28,801 bases of DNA from Candidatus Peribacteraceae bacterium (lineage in GTDB: Bacteria; Patescibacteriota; Gracilibacteria; Peribacterales; Peribacteraceae), in assembly GCA_018061525.1 (NCBI GenBank), contig JAGOUB010000001.1, positions 1 through 28,801 of the forward strand, given 5' to 3'. Both the position numbers and the translations under genes were made by a program. Positions 23,581 to 28,801 of this stretch are shown in pieces. Every line of letters begins with the position of its first letter. Within the stretch, counting starts at the first letter, position 1. The notes under the pieces were generated by a model that saw nothing but the letters and a program-made list of their open reading frames with translations, was not told the DNA's origin and searched no databases.

Positions 23581-24024
23581 TCAGCGCTTCTGGAACAGTC
23601 CTGCGAGCAGCAAGACGACGGCGCCGATGGTGATGCACGAGTCGGCCACGTTGAAGATGGGGAAGGTTCCCACTTGGAACATGTCGGTCACGAGACCGTC
23701 CTGTGCGCGATCGAGCAGGTTGCCGAGCGCACCGCCGATGATCAGTCCGAAGCCCGCCTGCGCCAGCGGCGAGCGCGCGTCCTTGAGTGCGACCCACACC
23801 ACCAAGAGCAACGCGATGATGATCAAGATCGTCTGCACGGCCGGCGCGAACGTGAGGCCAAAGGCGATGCCGGGATTGAAGGCGAGCACCAATCCAACCC
23901 ACTCGCCGATGATCGCGATGCGGCCGGTGAGCAGCGCGTCCGCTAAGAATTTGCCGAGCAGGCTCAGCGCCAGCGCTACAACAGCGGCGATGAGGAGCGG
24001 GTGGCGGTCGCGAATCGTGAGCAT
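23581..24024 (-). CDS. lspA: Lipoprotein signal peptidase (signal peptidase II)
   Basis: A 147-residue membrane aspartyl protease with four predicted helices. It removes signal peptides from prolipoproteins at the Cys lipobox. The catalytic motifs are intact: NPGIAFG after the second helix, GGALGNLLDRAQDGLVTD with the first Asp, and FPIFNVADSCITIG with the second. Length is typical. TAGAGT ends six bases before ATG 24024, suggesting a leaderless mRNA separate from the ferredoxin gene 36 bases upstream, though read-through is possible. Its presence implies that the cell makes lipoproteins. Confidence 0.93.
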   Translation of the reverse strand: MLTIRDRHPLLIAAVVALALSLLGKFLADALLTGRIAIIGEWVGLVLAFNPGIAFGLTFAPAVQTILIIIALLLVVWVALKDARSPLAQAGFGLIIGGALGNLLDRAQDGLVTDMFQVGTFPIFNVADSCITIGAVVLLLAGLFQKR

Positions 24025-24030
24025 GCGAAA

Positions 24031-24036
24031 ACTCTA
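24031..24036 (-). promoter_or_regulatory. -10 element of lspA
   Basis: TAGAGT on the minus strand, six bases before the lspA ATG, within the 35-bp gap after the ferredoxin stop codon. Confidence 0.4.
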
Positions 24037-24059
24037 GCGGCGCGTTCCGGTGCGGTCGA

Positions 24060-24350
24060 TCAGCTCTCGTTCACTTCGATCTCCACCTCGCCCTCGGCTT
24101 TCACCCGCGTCTGGCAGCCCAGGCGGTAGGGATCCATCGTCACGCCCATGTTCTCCTCGCGGTCATTGCGGTCGTTCAAATTCTCCATGCCCGCCTTCAC
24201 CTGGCAGAGGCAGGTGGTGCAGAAGCCGTTGCCGCCGCAGGCGTGCTCCATGGGGATGGCGTTATCGAGCGCGATCTTGAGCACGCTCTGGCCTTCGGCC
24301 GCCTCGACGGTCTTGCTCTGGCCGGCGTAGTGGAATGTCACCTTGGTCAC
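24060..24350 (-). CDS. 2Fe-2S ferredoxin (adrenodoxin/plant type)
   Basis: A 96-residue electron carrier. The cluster is held by C38, C44, C47 (ACGGNGFCTTC, pattern C-x5-C-x2-C) and C79 (RLGCQ), with an additional Cys49. This is the [2Fe-2S] beta-grasp fold of ISC-type Fdx. The start is GTG 24350: an excellent promoter (TTGGCC-17-TACCCT) ends seven bases upstream. Extending to the in-frame codon at 24386 would put the promoter inside the gene. It sits among SUF genes and could supply electrons for cluster assembly or serve other reductases. lspA follows on the same strand. Confidence 0.9.
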   Translation of the reverse strand: MTKVTFHYAGQSKTVEAAEGQSVLKIALDNAIPMEHACGGNGFCTTCLCQVKAGMENLNDRNDREENMGVTMDPYRLGCQTRVKAEGEVEIEVNES

Positions 24351-24357
24351 GGGCGCC

Positions 24358-24386
24358 AGGGTAGCGCCTGCGCCCCTTCGGGCCAA
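24358..24386 (-). promoter_or_regulatory. Promoter of the ferredoxin gene
   Basis: TTGGCC (24386-24381) and TACCCT (24363-24358) are 17 bp apart on the minus strand; the -10 ends seven bases before GTG 24350. Confidence 0.5.
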
Positions 24387-24399
24387 TGCGGCGGACCGA

Positions 24400-24427
24400 T
24401 TGACAATTGGTCGATGCGTAGCAGAAT
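24400..24427 (+). promoter_or_regulatory. Promoter of the 24461 membrane-protein gene
   Basis: A consensus TTGACA (24400-24405) and CAGAAT (24422-24427) are 16 bp apart. It is back to back with the ferredoxin promoter. Confidence 0.6.
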
Positions 24428-24460
24428 GCGCGCGCGTTCGTTCCTATCTGGAGACCTGTC

Positions 24461-24724
24461 ATGCGTTGTCTTGTCCGAGCCGTCTGCCTCGTCGCCGCTT
24501 TCGTCGCCCTGGCGGGCGCCTCCTACCACTGCCACAAGGCGGACATGATCGGTCCGTCGATCATTCGCGCTAAGGATGCCGATCTGAAGCTTGTCCTCCA
24601 GGCACAGCTCGTCGAGCACAAGCTGGCGATGACCGCCTTCATCGTGGTCCTGCTCCTCGTGGGCACGGCCTTCGCCATCTTGGACCCCAGCCCGCCCGAG
24701 CGCGCCGACGCCGTGACGGACTGA
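24461..24724 (+). CDS. Small membrane protein, unknown
   Basis: An 87-residue protein with a hydrophobic N-terminus (MRCLVRAVCLVAAFVALAGASYHC, a signal anchor or lipoprotein-like start without a strict lipobox) and a second membrane helix at about 56-74. Between them lies a charged stretch (IRAKDADLKLVLQAQLVEHKLAM). No family recognised. TGGAG seven bases before the ATG fixes the start. Promoter, leader and pre-start bases parallel those of the gene at 18563. It ends at a strong terminator before sufC. Confidence 0.6.
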   Translation: MRCLVRAVCLVAAFVALAGASYHCHKADMIGPSIIRAKDADLKLVLQAQLVEHKLAMTAFIVVLLLVGTAFAILDPSPPERADAVTD

Positions 24725-24738
24725 ACAACCGTTCCCCT

Positions 24739-24764
24739 GGGGCCGACCGCGTGTCGGCCCCATT
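24739..24764 (+). terminator. Rho-independent terminator between 24461 gene and sufC
   Basis: GGGGCCGAC (24739-24747) pairs perfectly with GTCGGCCCC (24753-24761) around CGCGT, followed by a short T run. It means sufC needs its own promoter. Confidence 0.75.
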
Positions 24765-24792
24765 TCTCCTGGCCCAACCTCCGCTGTTCTCC

Positions 24793-24798
24793 GATACT
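24793..24798 (+). promoter_or_regulatory. -10 element of sufC
   Basis: GATACT ends nine bases before ATG 24808, again at leaderless spacing. No clear -35. Confidence 0.35.
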
Positions 24799-24807
24799 GT
24801 CCACGTC

Positions 24808-25593
24808 ATGCCTTCGCCCCTACTCTCGCTCCGCGGCCTGCGCGTCACCATCGCTGGCAAAGAGGTCGTGTCCGGCGTCGACCTGGAGATCCCCCAAGGC
24901 GAGGTCCACGCGCTGATGGGGCAGAACGGTTCGGGCAAGAGCAGCCTGGTGAGCGCGCTTGCCGGGCATCCTTCCTTCGAGGTCACTGCCGGCAGCGCCG
25001 AGTTCTTGGGGCAGGACCTGCTCGCTATGGAGCCGCACGAGCGAGCTCGCGCCGGACTCTTCCTAGCCTTCCAGTACCCGCGTGAATTGGCCGGCGTCTC
25101 GCTGCGTCAGTTCTTGTTCGCGGCCGTCTCGGCCCAGCGCACGGCCCGGGATCCTTCGGCGCCGCCCCTCTCGCCCATCGCCTTCCGCGACGAGTTGGCC
25201 GCGGCCATGGCTGCCCTCCACGTGGATCCCGCCTTCGCCGAGCGCTCGCTCAATCAGGGTTTCAGCGGCGGTGAGAAGAAAAAAGTAGAGGTGCTCCAGC
25301 TCTCCGTCCTCAAGCCGCGCCTGGCCCTGCTCGACGAGACCGACTCCGGCCTCGACGTGGATGCGCTCAAGATCGTGGCCGCCGGCGTGGAGCGCCAGCG
25401 CGGGTCCGAGTTCGGCGCGTTGGTCGTCACGCACTACGCGCGCATCCTCTCGCACCTCAAGCCCGACCGCGTGCACGTCATGCTCGCCGGCCGCCTGGTG
25501 GAGTCTGGCGGCGCCGATCTGGCCCACACCCTCGAGCGCGACGGCTACGCCAAGTACCGCTCAGCCGCCCAGTCGATCCCGCTGGATCGCTGA
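24808..25593 (+). CDS. sufC: SufC ATPase of the SUF Fe-S assembly system
   Basis: A 261-residue ABC-type ATPase that partners SufB and SufD. It shows Walker A GQNGSGKSS (38-46), signature FSGGEKKKVEVLQ, Walker B LALLDETDSGLD and the switch His in VVTHYARIL. FLAFQYPRELAGV replaces the usual Q-loop region as in other SufC proteins. ATP hydrolysis drives opening of the SufBD scaffold. Length is normal. It is transcribed alone, on the strand opposite to sufB and sufD, behind a terminator and 0.2 kb before the SIMPL gene. The in-frame stretch upstream to 24751 overlaps the terminator and is not used. Confidence 0.95.
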   Translation: MPSPLLSLRGLRVTIAGKEVVSGVDLEIPQGEVHALMGQNGSGKSSLVSALAGHPSFEVTAGSAEFLGQDLLAMEPHERARAGLFLAFQYPRELAGVSLRQFLFAAVSAQRTARDPSAPPLSPIAFRDELAAAMAALHVDPAFAERSLNQGFSGGEKKKVEVLQLSVLKPRLALLDETDSGLDVDALKIVAAGVERQRGSEFGALVVTHYARILSHLKPDRVHVMLAGRLVESGGADLAHTLERDGYAKYRSAAQSIPLDR

Positions 25594-25596
25594 TGA

Positions 25597-25613
25597 GGCT
25601 GTAACTTTCAGCC
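25597..25613 (+). terminator. Weak terminator candidate after sufC
   Basis: GGCTG and CAGCC pair across a 7-nt loop, followed by CTTTC. The stem is short and the T run poor. Confidence 0.3.
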
Positions 25614-25630
25614 CTTTCATCCGTAGAAGA

Positions 25631-25658
25631 TTGCGGAAGAGGTCCGTTCCTCTACTAT
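25631..25658 (+). promoter_or_regulatory. Promoter of the SIMPL-methyltransferase operon
   Basis: TTGCGG (25631-25636) and TACTAT (25653-25658) are 16 bp apart. The leader of about 20 nt is pyrimidine-rich and lacks a Shine-Dalgarno. Confidence 0.5.
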
Positions 25659-25685
25659 CCTATTCGTTCTTCCCTCCCTCTCTTT

Positions 25686-26438
25686 ATGGCCGATACGACC
25701 ACCGTTAACGTCCGCCCGCCTGTATGGGCCCTCATCATCGCCGTCGCCCTCGGCGGCGGGTTCTACCTGGCCGGTAAGAACATCGAGACCGACTCGGTGC
25801 GCAATCCGCCCATGGTCATTTCTGTCAGCGGCGAAGGCAAGGTGACCGGCACGCCGGACATCGCCATGCTCTCGTTCGGCGTCCAGACCGACCGCCTGCC
25901 TACCGCGGAAGGTGCCACCAAAGATCTCGGTACGCGCATGAAGAAGATCGTCGACGCGCTCAAGGCGCAGGGCATTGCCGAAGGCGACATCGGAACACAG
26001 TCGCTCTCGCTCTACCCCGTCTACGACTACAACGACGGCCGCACGATCCCGCGCGGCTACCAGGCTGGCCAGACGCTCTCCGTGAAGGTGCGCGACACGG
26101 CCAAGGTCGGTGATGTGCTCTCGCTCGCCGCCACCAGCGGTGCCAACCAGATCGGCGGCGTCTCGTTCACGATCGACGATCCGGAAGCTCTCCGTGATGC
26201 CGCTCGCTCCGAGGCCATCGCCCAGGCCCAGGAGAAGGCCCAGGAGCTCGCCGGCCAGCTCGGCGGCCGCCTTGGCCGCATGACCGGCTTCAGCGAGAAC
26301 AGCGGCGGCTATTACCCGCCCATGATGTACGCCCGCGACGCGATGGCCGGAGCCGTGGCCAATGAGGCTAAGCTGGAAGTGCCCGCCGGCGACCAGGAGG
26401 TGACGGTGAACGTGTCTCTCACCTATGAGCTTCGCTGA
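25686..26438 (+). CDS. SIMPL (DUF541) domain protein, membrane-anchored
   Basis: A 250-residue protein with an N-terminal membrane helix (about 13-32) and an extracytoplasmic SIMPL domain (about 42-250). Typical marks are VISVSGEGKVTGTPDIAMLSFGV at the start, DIGTQSLSLYPVYDY in the middle, and the alpha-helical EAIAQAQEKAQELAGQLGGRLG followed by a closing beta strand VTVNVSLTYEL. SIMPL proteins are widespread periplasmic or surface proteins of poorly known function, some linked to oxidative stress or to outer membrane and wall integrity. The stop overlaps the start of the methyltransferase gene by 14 bases, so the two are cotranscribed. Confidence 0.88.
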   Translation: MADTTTVNVRPPVWALIIAVALGGGFYLAGKNIETDSVRNPPMVISVSGEGKVTGTPDIAMLSFGVQTDRLPTAEGATKDLGTRMKKIVDALKAQGIAEGDIGTQSLSLYPVYDYNDGRTIPRGYQAGQTLSVKVRDTAKVGDVLSLAATSGANQIGGVSFTIDDPEALRDAARSEAIAQAQEKAQELAGQLGGRLGRMTGFSENSGGYYPPMMYARDAMAGAVANEAKLEVPAGDQEVTVNVSLTYELR

Positions 26439-26997
26439 AGCCGCGTCGTTCCTGGCGAGCTACATCCGCCATCCCCGCGTCGTCTCGTCCGTCATTCCCA
26501 CGTCCAAGACCAGTGCCCGCGCGATCGCCGCCCTCGTGGCGGCCCGCGCGGGCTTGGTCGTGGTGGAGTACGGACCCGGCAGTGGTCCGGTGAGCGCCGC
26601 CGTGCTCGAACGCTTGGGTCCCGACGGCCGCCTCATCCTGATCGAGATGACGCCTGCATTGGCCGCCGGCCTCAGCCGTCGCTTCGCGCATGACGCGCGG
26701 GTGGATGTGGTGGAGGGGGATGCCGTCGACGTCGAGGCGATCCTCGCCGCTCGCGGGCTCACGCACGCCGACTACGTTCTGTGCAGCATCCCACTCTCGC
26801 TCATCGACCCGCCGGTCCGCGAGCGCATCCTGACCGCCACCGCACAACTGCTCGGACCCCAGGGTCGCTTTATCGTCTTCCTCTTTCGCCCCAAGGCGAC
26901 GGCGTCGCACCTGGCGCCGCACTTTCCGCGCACGGCTCCGCCTCGCCTGCTCCCGTGGAATATCCCGCCGCTCTGGCTCTTCGACGGTCGAATTTGA
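26425..26997 (+). CDS. Class I SAM-dependent methyltransferase, phospholipid-methyltransferase-like
   Basis: A 190-residue Rossmann-fold methyltransferase. It has the SAM-binding motif VVVEYGPGSGPVSAAVLERL, an acidic ligand in LILIEMTP, a later VDVVEGDAVDVE, and VLCSIPLSLIDPP, the motif IV region. The opening (FLASYIRHPRVVSSVIPTS) resembles the N-terminal helix of PmtA-type phosphatidylethanolamine N-methyltransferases and KsgA relatives, so lipid headgroup methylation is a guess; other small-molecule or rRNA targets are possible. It overlaps the SIMPL gene stop, implying translational coupling. Confidence 0.75.
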   Translation: MSFAEAASFLASYIRHPRVVSSVIPTSKTSARAIAALVAARAGLVVVEYGPGSGPVSAAVLERLGPDGRLILIEMTPALAAGLSRRFAHDARVDVVEGDAVDVEAILAARGLTHADYVLCSIPLSLIDPPVRERILTATAQLLGPQGRFIVFLFRPKATASHLAPHFPRTAPPRLLPWNIPPLWLFDGRI

Positions 26998-27043
26998 CCC
27001 CAACCCAGCCGTGACGAACTGTCGAGTTTGGGTTTCTGGCGCC

Positions 27044-27072
27044 TTGTCACCTATGTTTTACGCTGCTAGGCT
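27044..27072 (+). promoter_or_regulatory. Promoter of the TPR-protein gene
   Basis: TTGTCA (27044-27049) and TAGGCT (27067-27072) are 17 bp apart, with a leader of about 18 nt before ATG 27097. Confidence 0.55.
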
Positions 27073-27096
27073 CATTTGCCGTGTAAACCCGGTTCC

Positions 27097-27861
27097 ATGG
27101 TCTACCTTGTCGTCCTCATCGGATCGGCCAGCATCCTTGCCGGTATCCTGCTGGGCAAGCTCTTGCTCAAGCAGCGCGCTGTCCGCCGTTTCGTCCGCAG
27201 CATCCGCCAGCGGCTGCAGTCGGCTGAGGATCGCGGTGCGGTGATGGTGGAGGAGACGGTGGTGGAGCGCCCGGCCAAGGACCCTCGCACCTCCGCGATC
27301 GAATTGCAGCAGGTCCGCTCGTTCGTGCGCCTGGCCGAGAAGGCCCTGGCCCAGGAGAAGACCGAAGAAGCCGAGCGCCACTACATCCAGGCGCTCACCA
27401 TCCAGCCGCACGCCCAGGACGTGAAGGCCCAGCTCGCCAAGCTCTATCTCACCAGCAACCGCGAGGCCAAGGCCGAAGCCATGTACCGCGAGCTGCTCAA
27501 GGAGCGCGACGAGGTGAGCTTCCATGCCAACCTCGGCCTGGCCTACTACCGCCAGGGCAAGTACGTGGACGCCTGCTTCGCCTACCAAGAGGCGCTCAAC
27601 CTCGATCCCAAGAACCCCGCCCGCGCCGCCGCCCTCGGCCGTGCCTGCATCGCTGCCCAGCGCTTCGCCGAGGCTATCCCGTTGCTCGAGAAGGCGTCGA
27701 GCTTCCTGGCGCGCGACACCGAGATCCTCCACCTGCTCGCCGAGTGCTACCTGCAGATCGGCGACAAGGAGCACGCCGAAGAGACGTACCGCCGCATCAA
27801 CAAGCTTGAGCCCTACGACGAGGCGGTGAAGCAGAAGCTGCTGAGCTTGGCGCAGGCCTGA
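27097..27861 (+). CDS. Membrane-anchored tetratricopeptide repeat protein
   Basis: A 254-residue protein with an N-terminal membrane helix (about 2-24), a basic stretch (KQRAVRRFVRSIRQRL) expected in the cytoplasm, and five or so TPR units from about residue 75 to the end. Examples are AEKALAQEKTEEAERHYIQALTIQP, LGLAYYRQGKYVDACFAYQEALNLDP and LAECYLQIGDKEHAEETYRRINKLEP. TPRs mediate protein-protein contacts; the partner is unknown. ATG 27097 is preferred over the in-frame TTG at 27076, which lies just after the -10. It ends one base before the convergent gene's stop. Confidence 0.85.
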   Translation: MVYLVVLIGSASILAGILLGKLLLKQRAVRRFVRSIRQRLQSAEDRGAVMVEETVVERPAKDPRTSAIELQQVRSFVRLAEKALAQEKTEEAERHYIQALTIQPHAQDVKAQLAKLYLTSNREAKAEAMYRELLKERDEVSFHANLGLAYYRQGKYVDACFAYQEALNLDPKNPARAAALGRACIAAQRFAEAIPLLEKASSFLARDTEILHLLAECYLQIGDKEHAEETYRRINKLEPYDEAVKQKLLSLAQA

Positions 27862-27862
27862 G

Positions 27863-28633
27863 TCACTCGATCCGTCCGATCATGATGTTGTTCGTCCGCG
27901 ACGACGTCACGAATATCCAGCGATCGTCGCCGAGCCCGAAGCCGTCTTCGAGCTCGTTCGTCAGGGGCAGTACGTTGCGTGCGGCGTCGAGAGCGTTTCC
28001 TTTCGCGATCGCGGCGACTAGGTCGATCGTGTCCACCGCCCAACCGCGGCCGGCGGTGATGTTGCGGAAGGCGATGAGGCGCTCACCGTCCCACCAGAGC
28101 GATTGCGTGAAGGGCGCGGTTGGGAGCGTGTGCCGCACAATGCCATCGGCGCCTGTCCGCACAGCAGATTGCATCGTCTCGGGATCGAGCAGGCGGATCG
28201 TCGGCGAGACATCGCCGTAATCGGCGGTTGCCAAATACGCCGTGTCGGACAGCGTGACGAACTCCGGCCGGCAGCCGTTCACGGCTGTGTCGTCCTCTGT
28301 TTTGTGCAAGATGCAGCCGTCGAGCGTGCCCGTCTCGAGCGCGCTCTCCAGGTTGATCCGGTAGATCGCCCCCTGCTGGCGCACGGTGTTCCCCAGGAAC
28401 GTGCCGTAGCGGTCGTGGTGCGTTAGGCCTGTCGGATGGGTGATCGGCGCCGGCAGACGCACCTGGCGGCCCGTGGGGACGGCGTGCTCATCGCACTCCA
28501 CGATCAGTCCTTCTTTGCCGCCCATGTCGCCGTACACGTAATAGTGCGCGCCGATGCGGGCGACGCCCTGCGCCGCCCCGACGGGAAGCGTGGCGGTGAT
28601 CTCGGCCGAGAAGCGGCGGGCAGTATCGTCCAT
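27863..28633 (-). CDS. Unknown protein, probable beta-propeller
   Basis: A 256-residue soluble protein without signal peptide. Repeated strand-turn blocks (GAHYYVYGDMGGKEGLIVE, HHDRYGTFLGNTVRQQGAIYRINLE, DTAYLATADYGDVSPTIRLLDPETM, LGDDRWIFVTSSRTNNIMIGRIE) look like blades of a small beta-propeller related to NHL/YncE-type folds. No catalytic motif is evident. It is convergent with the TPR gene and divergent from the aldolase gene. The ATG at 28633 has no obvious Shine-Dalgarno. Confidence 0.55.
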   Translation of the reverse strand: MDDTARRFSAEITATLPVGAAQGVARIGAHYYVYGDMGGKEGLIVECDEHAVPTGRQVRLPAPITHPTGLTHHDRYGTFLGNTVRQQGAIYRINLESALETGTLDGCILHKTEDDTAVNGCRPEFVTLSDTAYLATADYGDVSPTIRLLDPETMQSAVRTGADGIVRHTLPTAPFTQSLWWDGERLIAFRNITAGRGWAVDTIDLVAAIAKGNALDAARNVLPLTNELEDGFGLGDDRWIFVTSSRTNNIMIGRIE

Positions 28634-28653
28634 GGCGCGCGTGGAGCGCGGGA

Positions 28654-28662
28654 TGCTACGGT
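28654..28662 (+). promoter_or_regulatory. Extended -10 promoter of the aldolase gene
   Basis: TGC-TACGGT (28657-28662) lies 30 bases before ATG 28693, giving a leader of about 23 pyrimidine-rich nt. Confidence 0.35.
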
Positions 28663-28692
28663 AGGACTGTACCTTTCTCCCGCCCCTCCCGC

Positions 28693-28801
28693 ATGGACAC
28701 TGCCGCCGCGCGCAAGCGCATCGCTGGACCCGGATTCATCGCCGCTCTCGACCAAAGCGGCGGCAGTACGCCAGATGCCCTCAAGGCTTATGGTCTTGAT
28801 C
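28693..28801 (+). CDS. Fructose-bisphosphate aldolase class I (5' end only)
   Basis: The first 36 codons, cut by the window end, read MDTAAARKRIAGPG then FIAALDQSGGSTPDALKAYG. FIAALDQSGGSTP is the N-terminal active-site strand of class I (Schiff-base) fructose-1,6-bisphosphate aldolase, which splits or forms fructose 1,6-bisphosphate in glycolysis and gluconeogenesis. The catalytic Lys lies further on and is not visible. It is divergent from the unknown propeller gene. Confidence 0.85.
   Translation, partial: MDTAAARKRIAGPGFIAALDQSGGSTPDALKAYGLD

Overview
The window reads as GC-rich chromosomal DNA of a probable Candidate Phyla Radiation (Patescibacteria) bacterium. The main evidence is the 16S rRNA gene (16794-18291). 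It is full length and clearly bacterial, but it diverges at sites nearly all other bacteria keep and carries CPR-like segments such as the 1100 region. Supporting signs are secreted proteins with long poly-serine linkers, an SLH-domain surface protein, type IV pilin-like proteins and small compact genes. TGA is used as an ordinary stop in many genes, which argues against the UGA-glycine lineages (Gracilibacteria/SR1). The order within CPR cannot be fixed from this window.

Layout. 1-2206: the broken 3' part of an NAD synthetase gene, a degenerate receiver protein, a five-helix EamA-like membrane protein and a GT4 glycosyltransferase. 2236-3893 (minus): a CooC/MinD-like ATPase and an unknown partner. 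4060-6912: a large secreted amidase-SpoIID fusion and a small sunset-domain protein. 6913-7233: an intergenic stretch with two strong inverted repeats. 7234-9341: zwf and pgl, the two oxidative pentose phosphate entry steps. 9363-11846: a VOC protein, a YraN-like protein and a ComM/YifB AAA ATPase. 11934-16430: surface proteins (secreted unknown, SLH protein, type IV prepilin, large pseudopilin-like protein). 16540-18498: a 16S transcription unit with its own promoter and terminator and no tRNA or 23S. 18563-25593: a small membrane protein, sufD, an 89-aa unknown, a Nudix-like protein, sufB, a GGDEF protein, lspA, a 2Fe-2S ferredoxin, another small membrane protein and sufC. 25686-28801: a SIMPL protein, a methyltransferase, a TPR protein, an unknown probable beta-propeller and the start of a class I fructose-bisphosphate aldolase.

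How the genes fit together. The SUF scaffold genes (sufB, sufC, sufD) and a ferredoxin lie in one 6.5 kb stretch but as separate transcription units on both strands, not as a sufCBD operon. zwf-pgl and the aldolase belong to central sugar metabolism. The amidase-SpoIID fusion, SLH protein, pilins, LspA and glycosyltransferase serve the cell envelope.

The most striking regulatory pattern is that many genes have a recognisable -10 element (often extended, TGn-TAnnnT) ending only 6-10 nt before the start codon, which predicts leaderless mRNAs. Some of these starts are GTG or TTG. Genes with longer leaders more often carry Shine-Dalgarno sequences. Other points for a second look are a compensated base-pair swap in 16S helix 28 that falls in two universal primer sites, and the amidase-SpoIID fusion. 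All calls are by eye from sequence; no database search was run.
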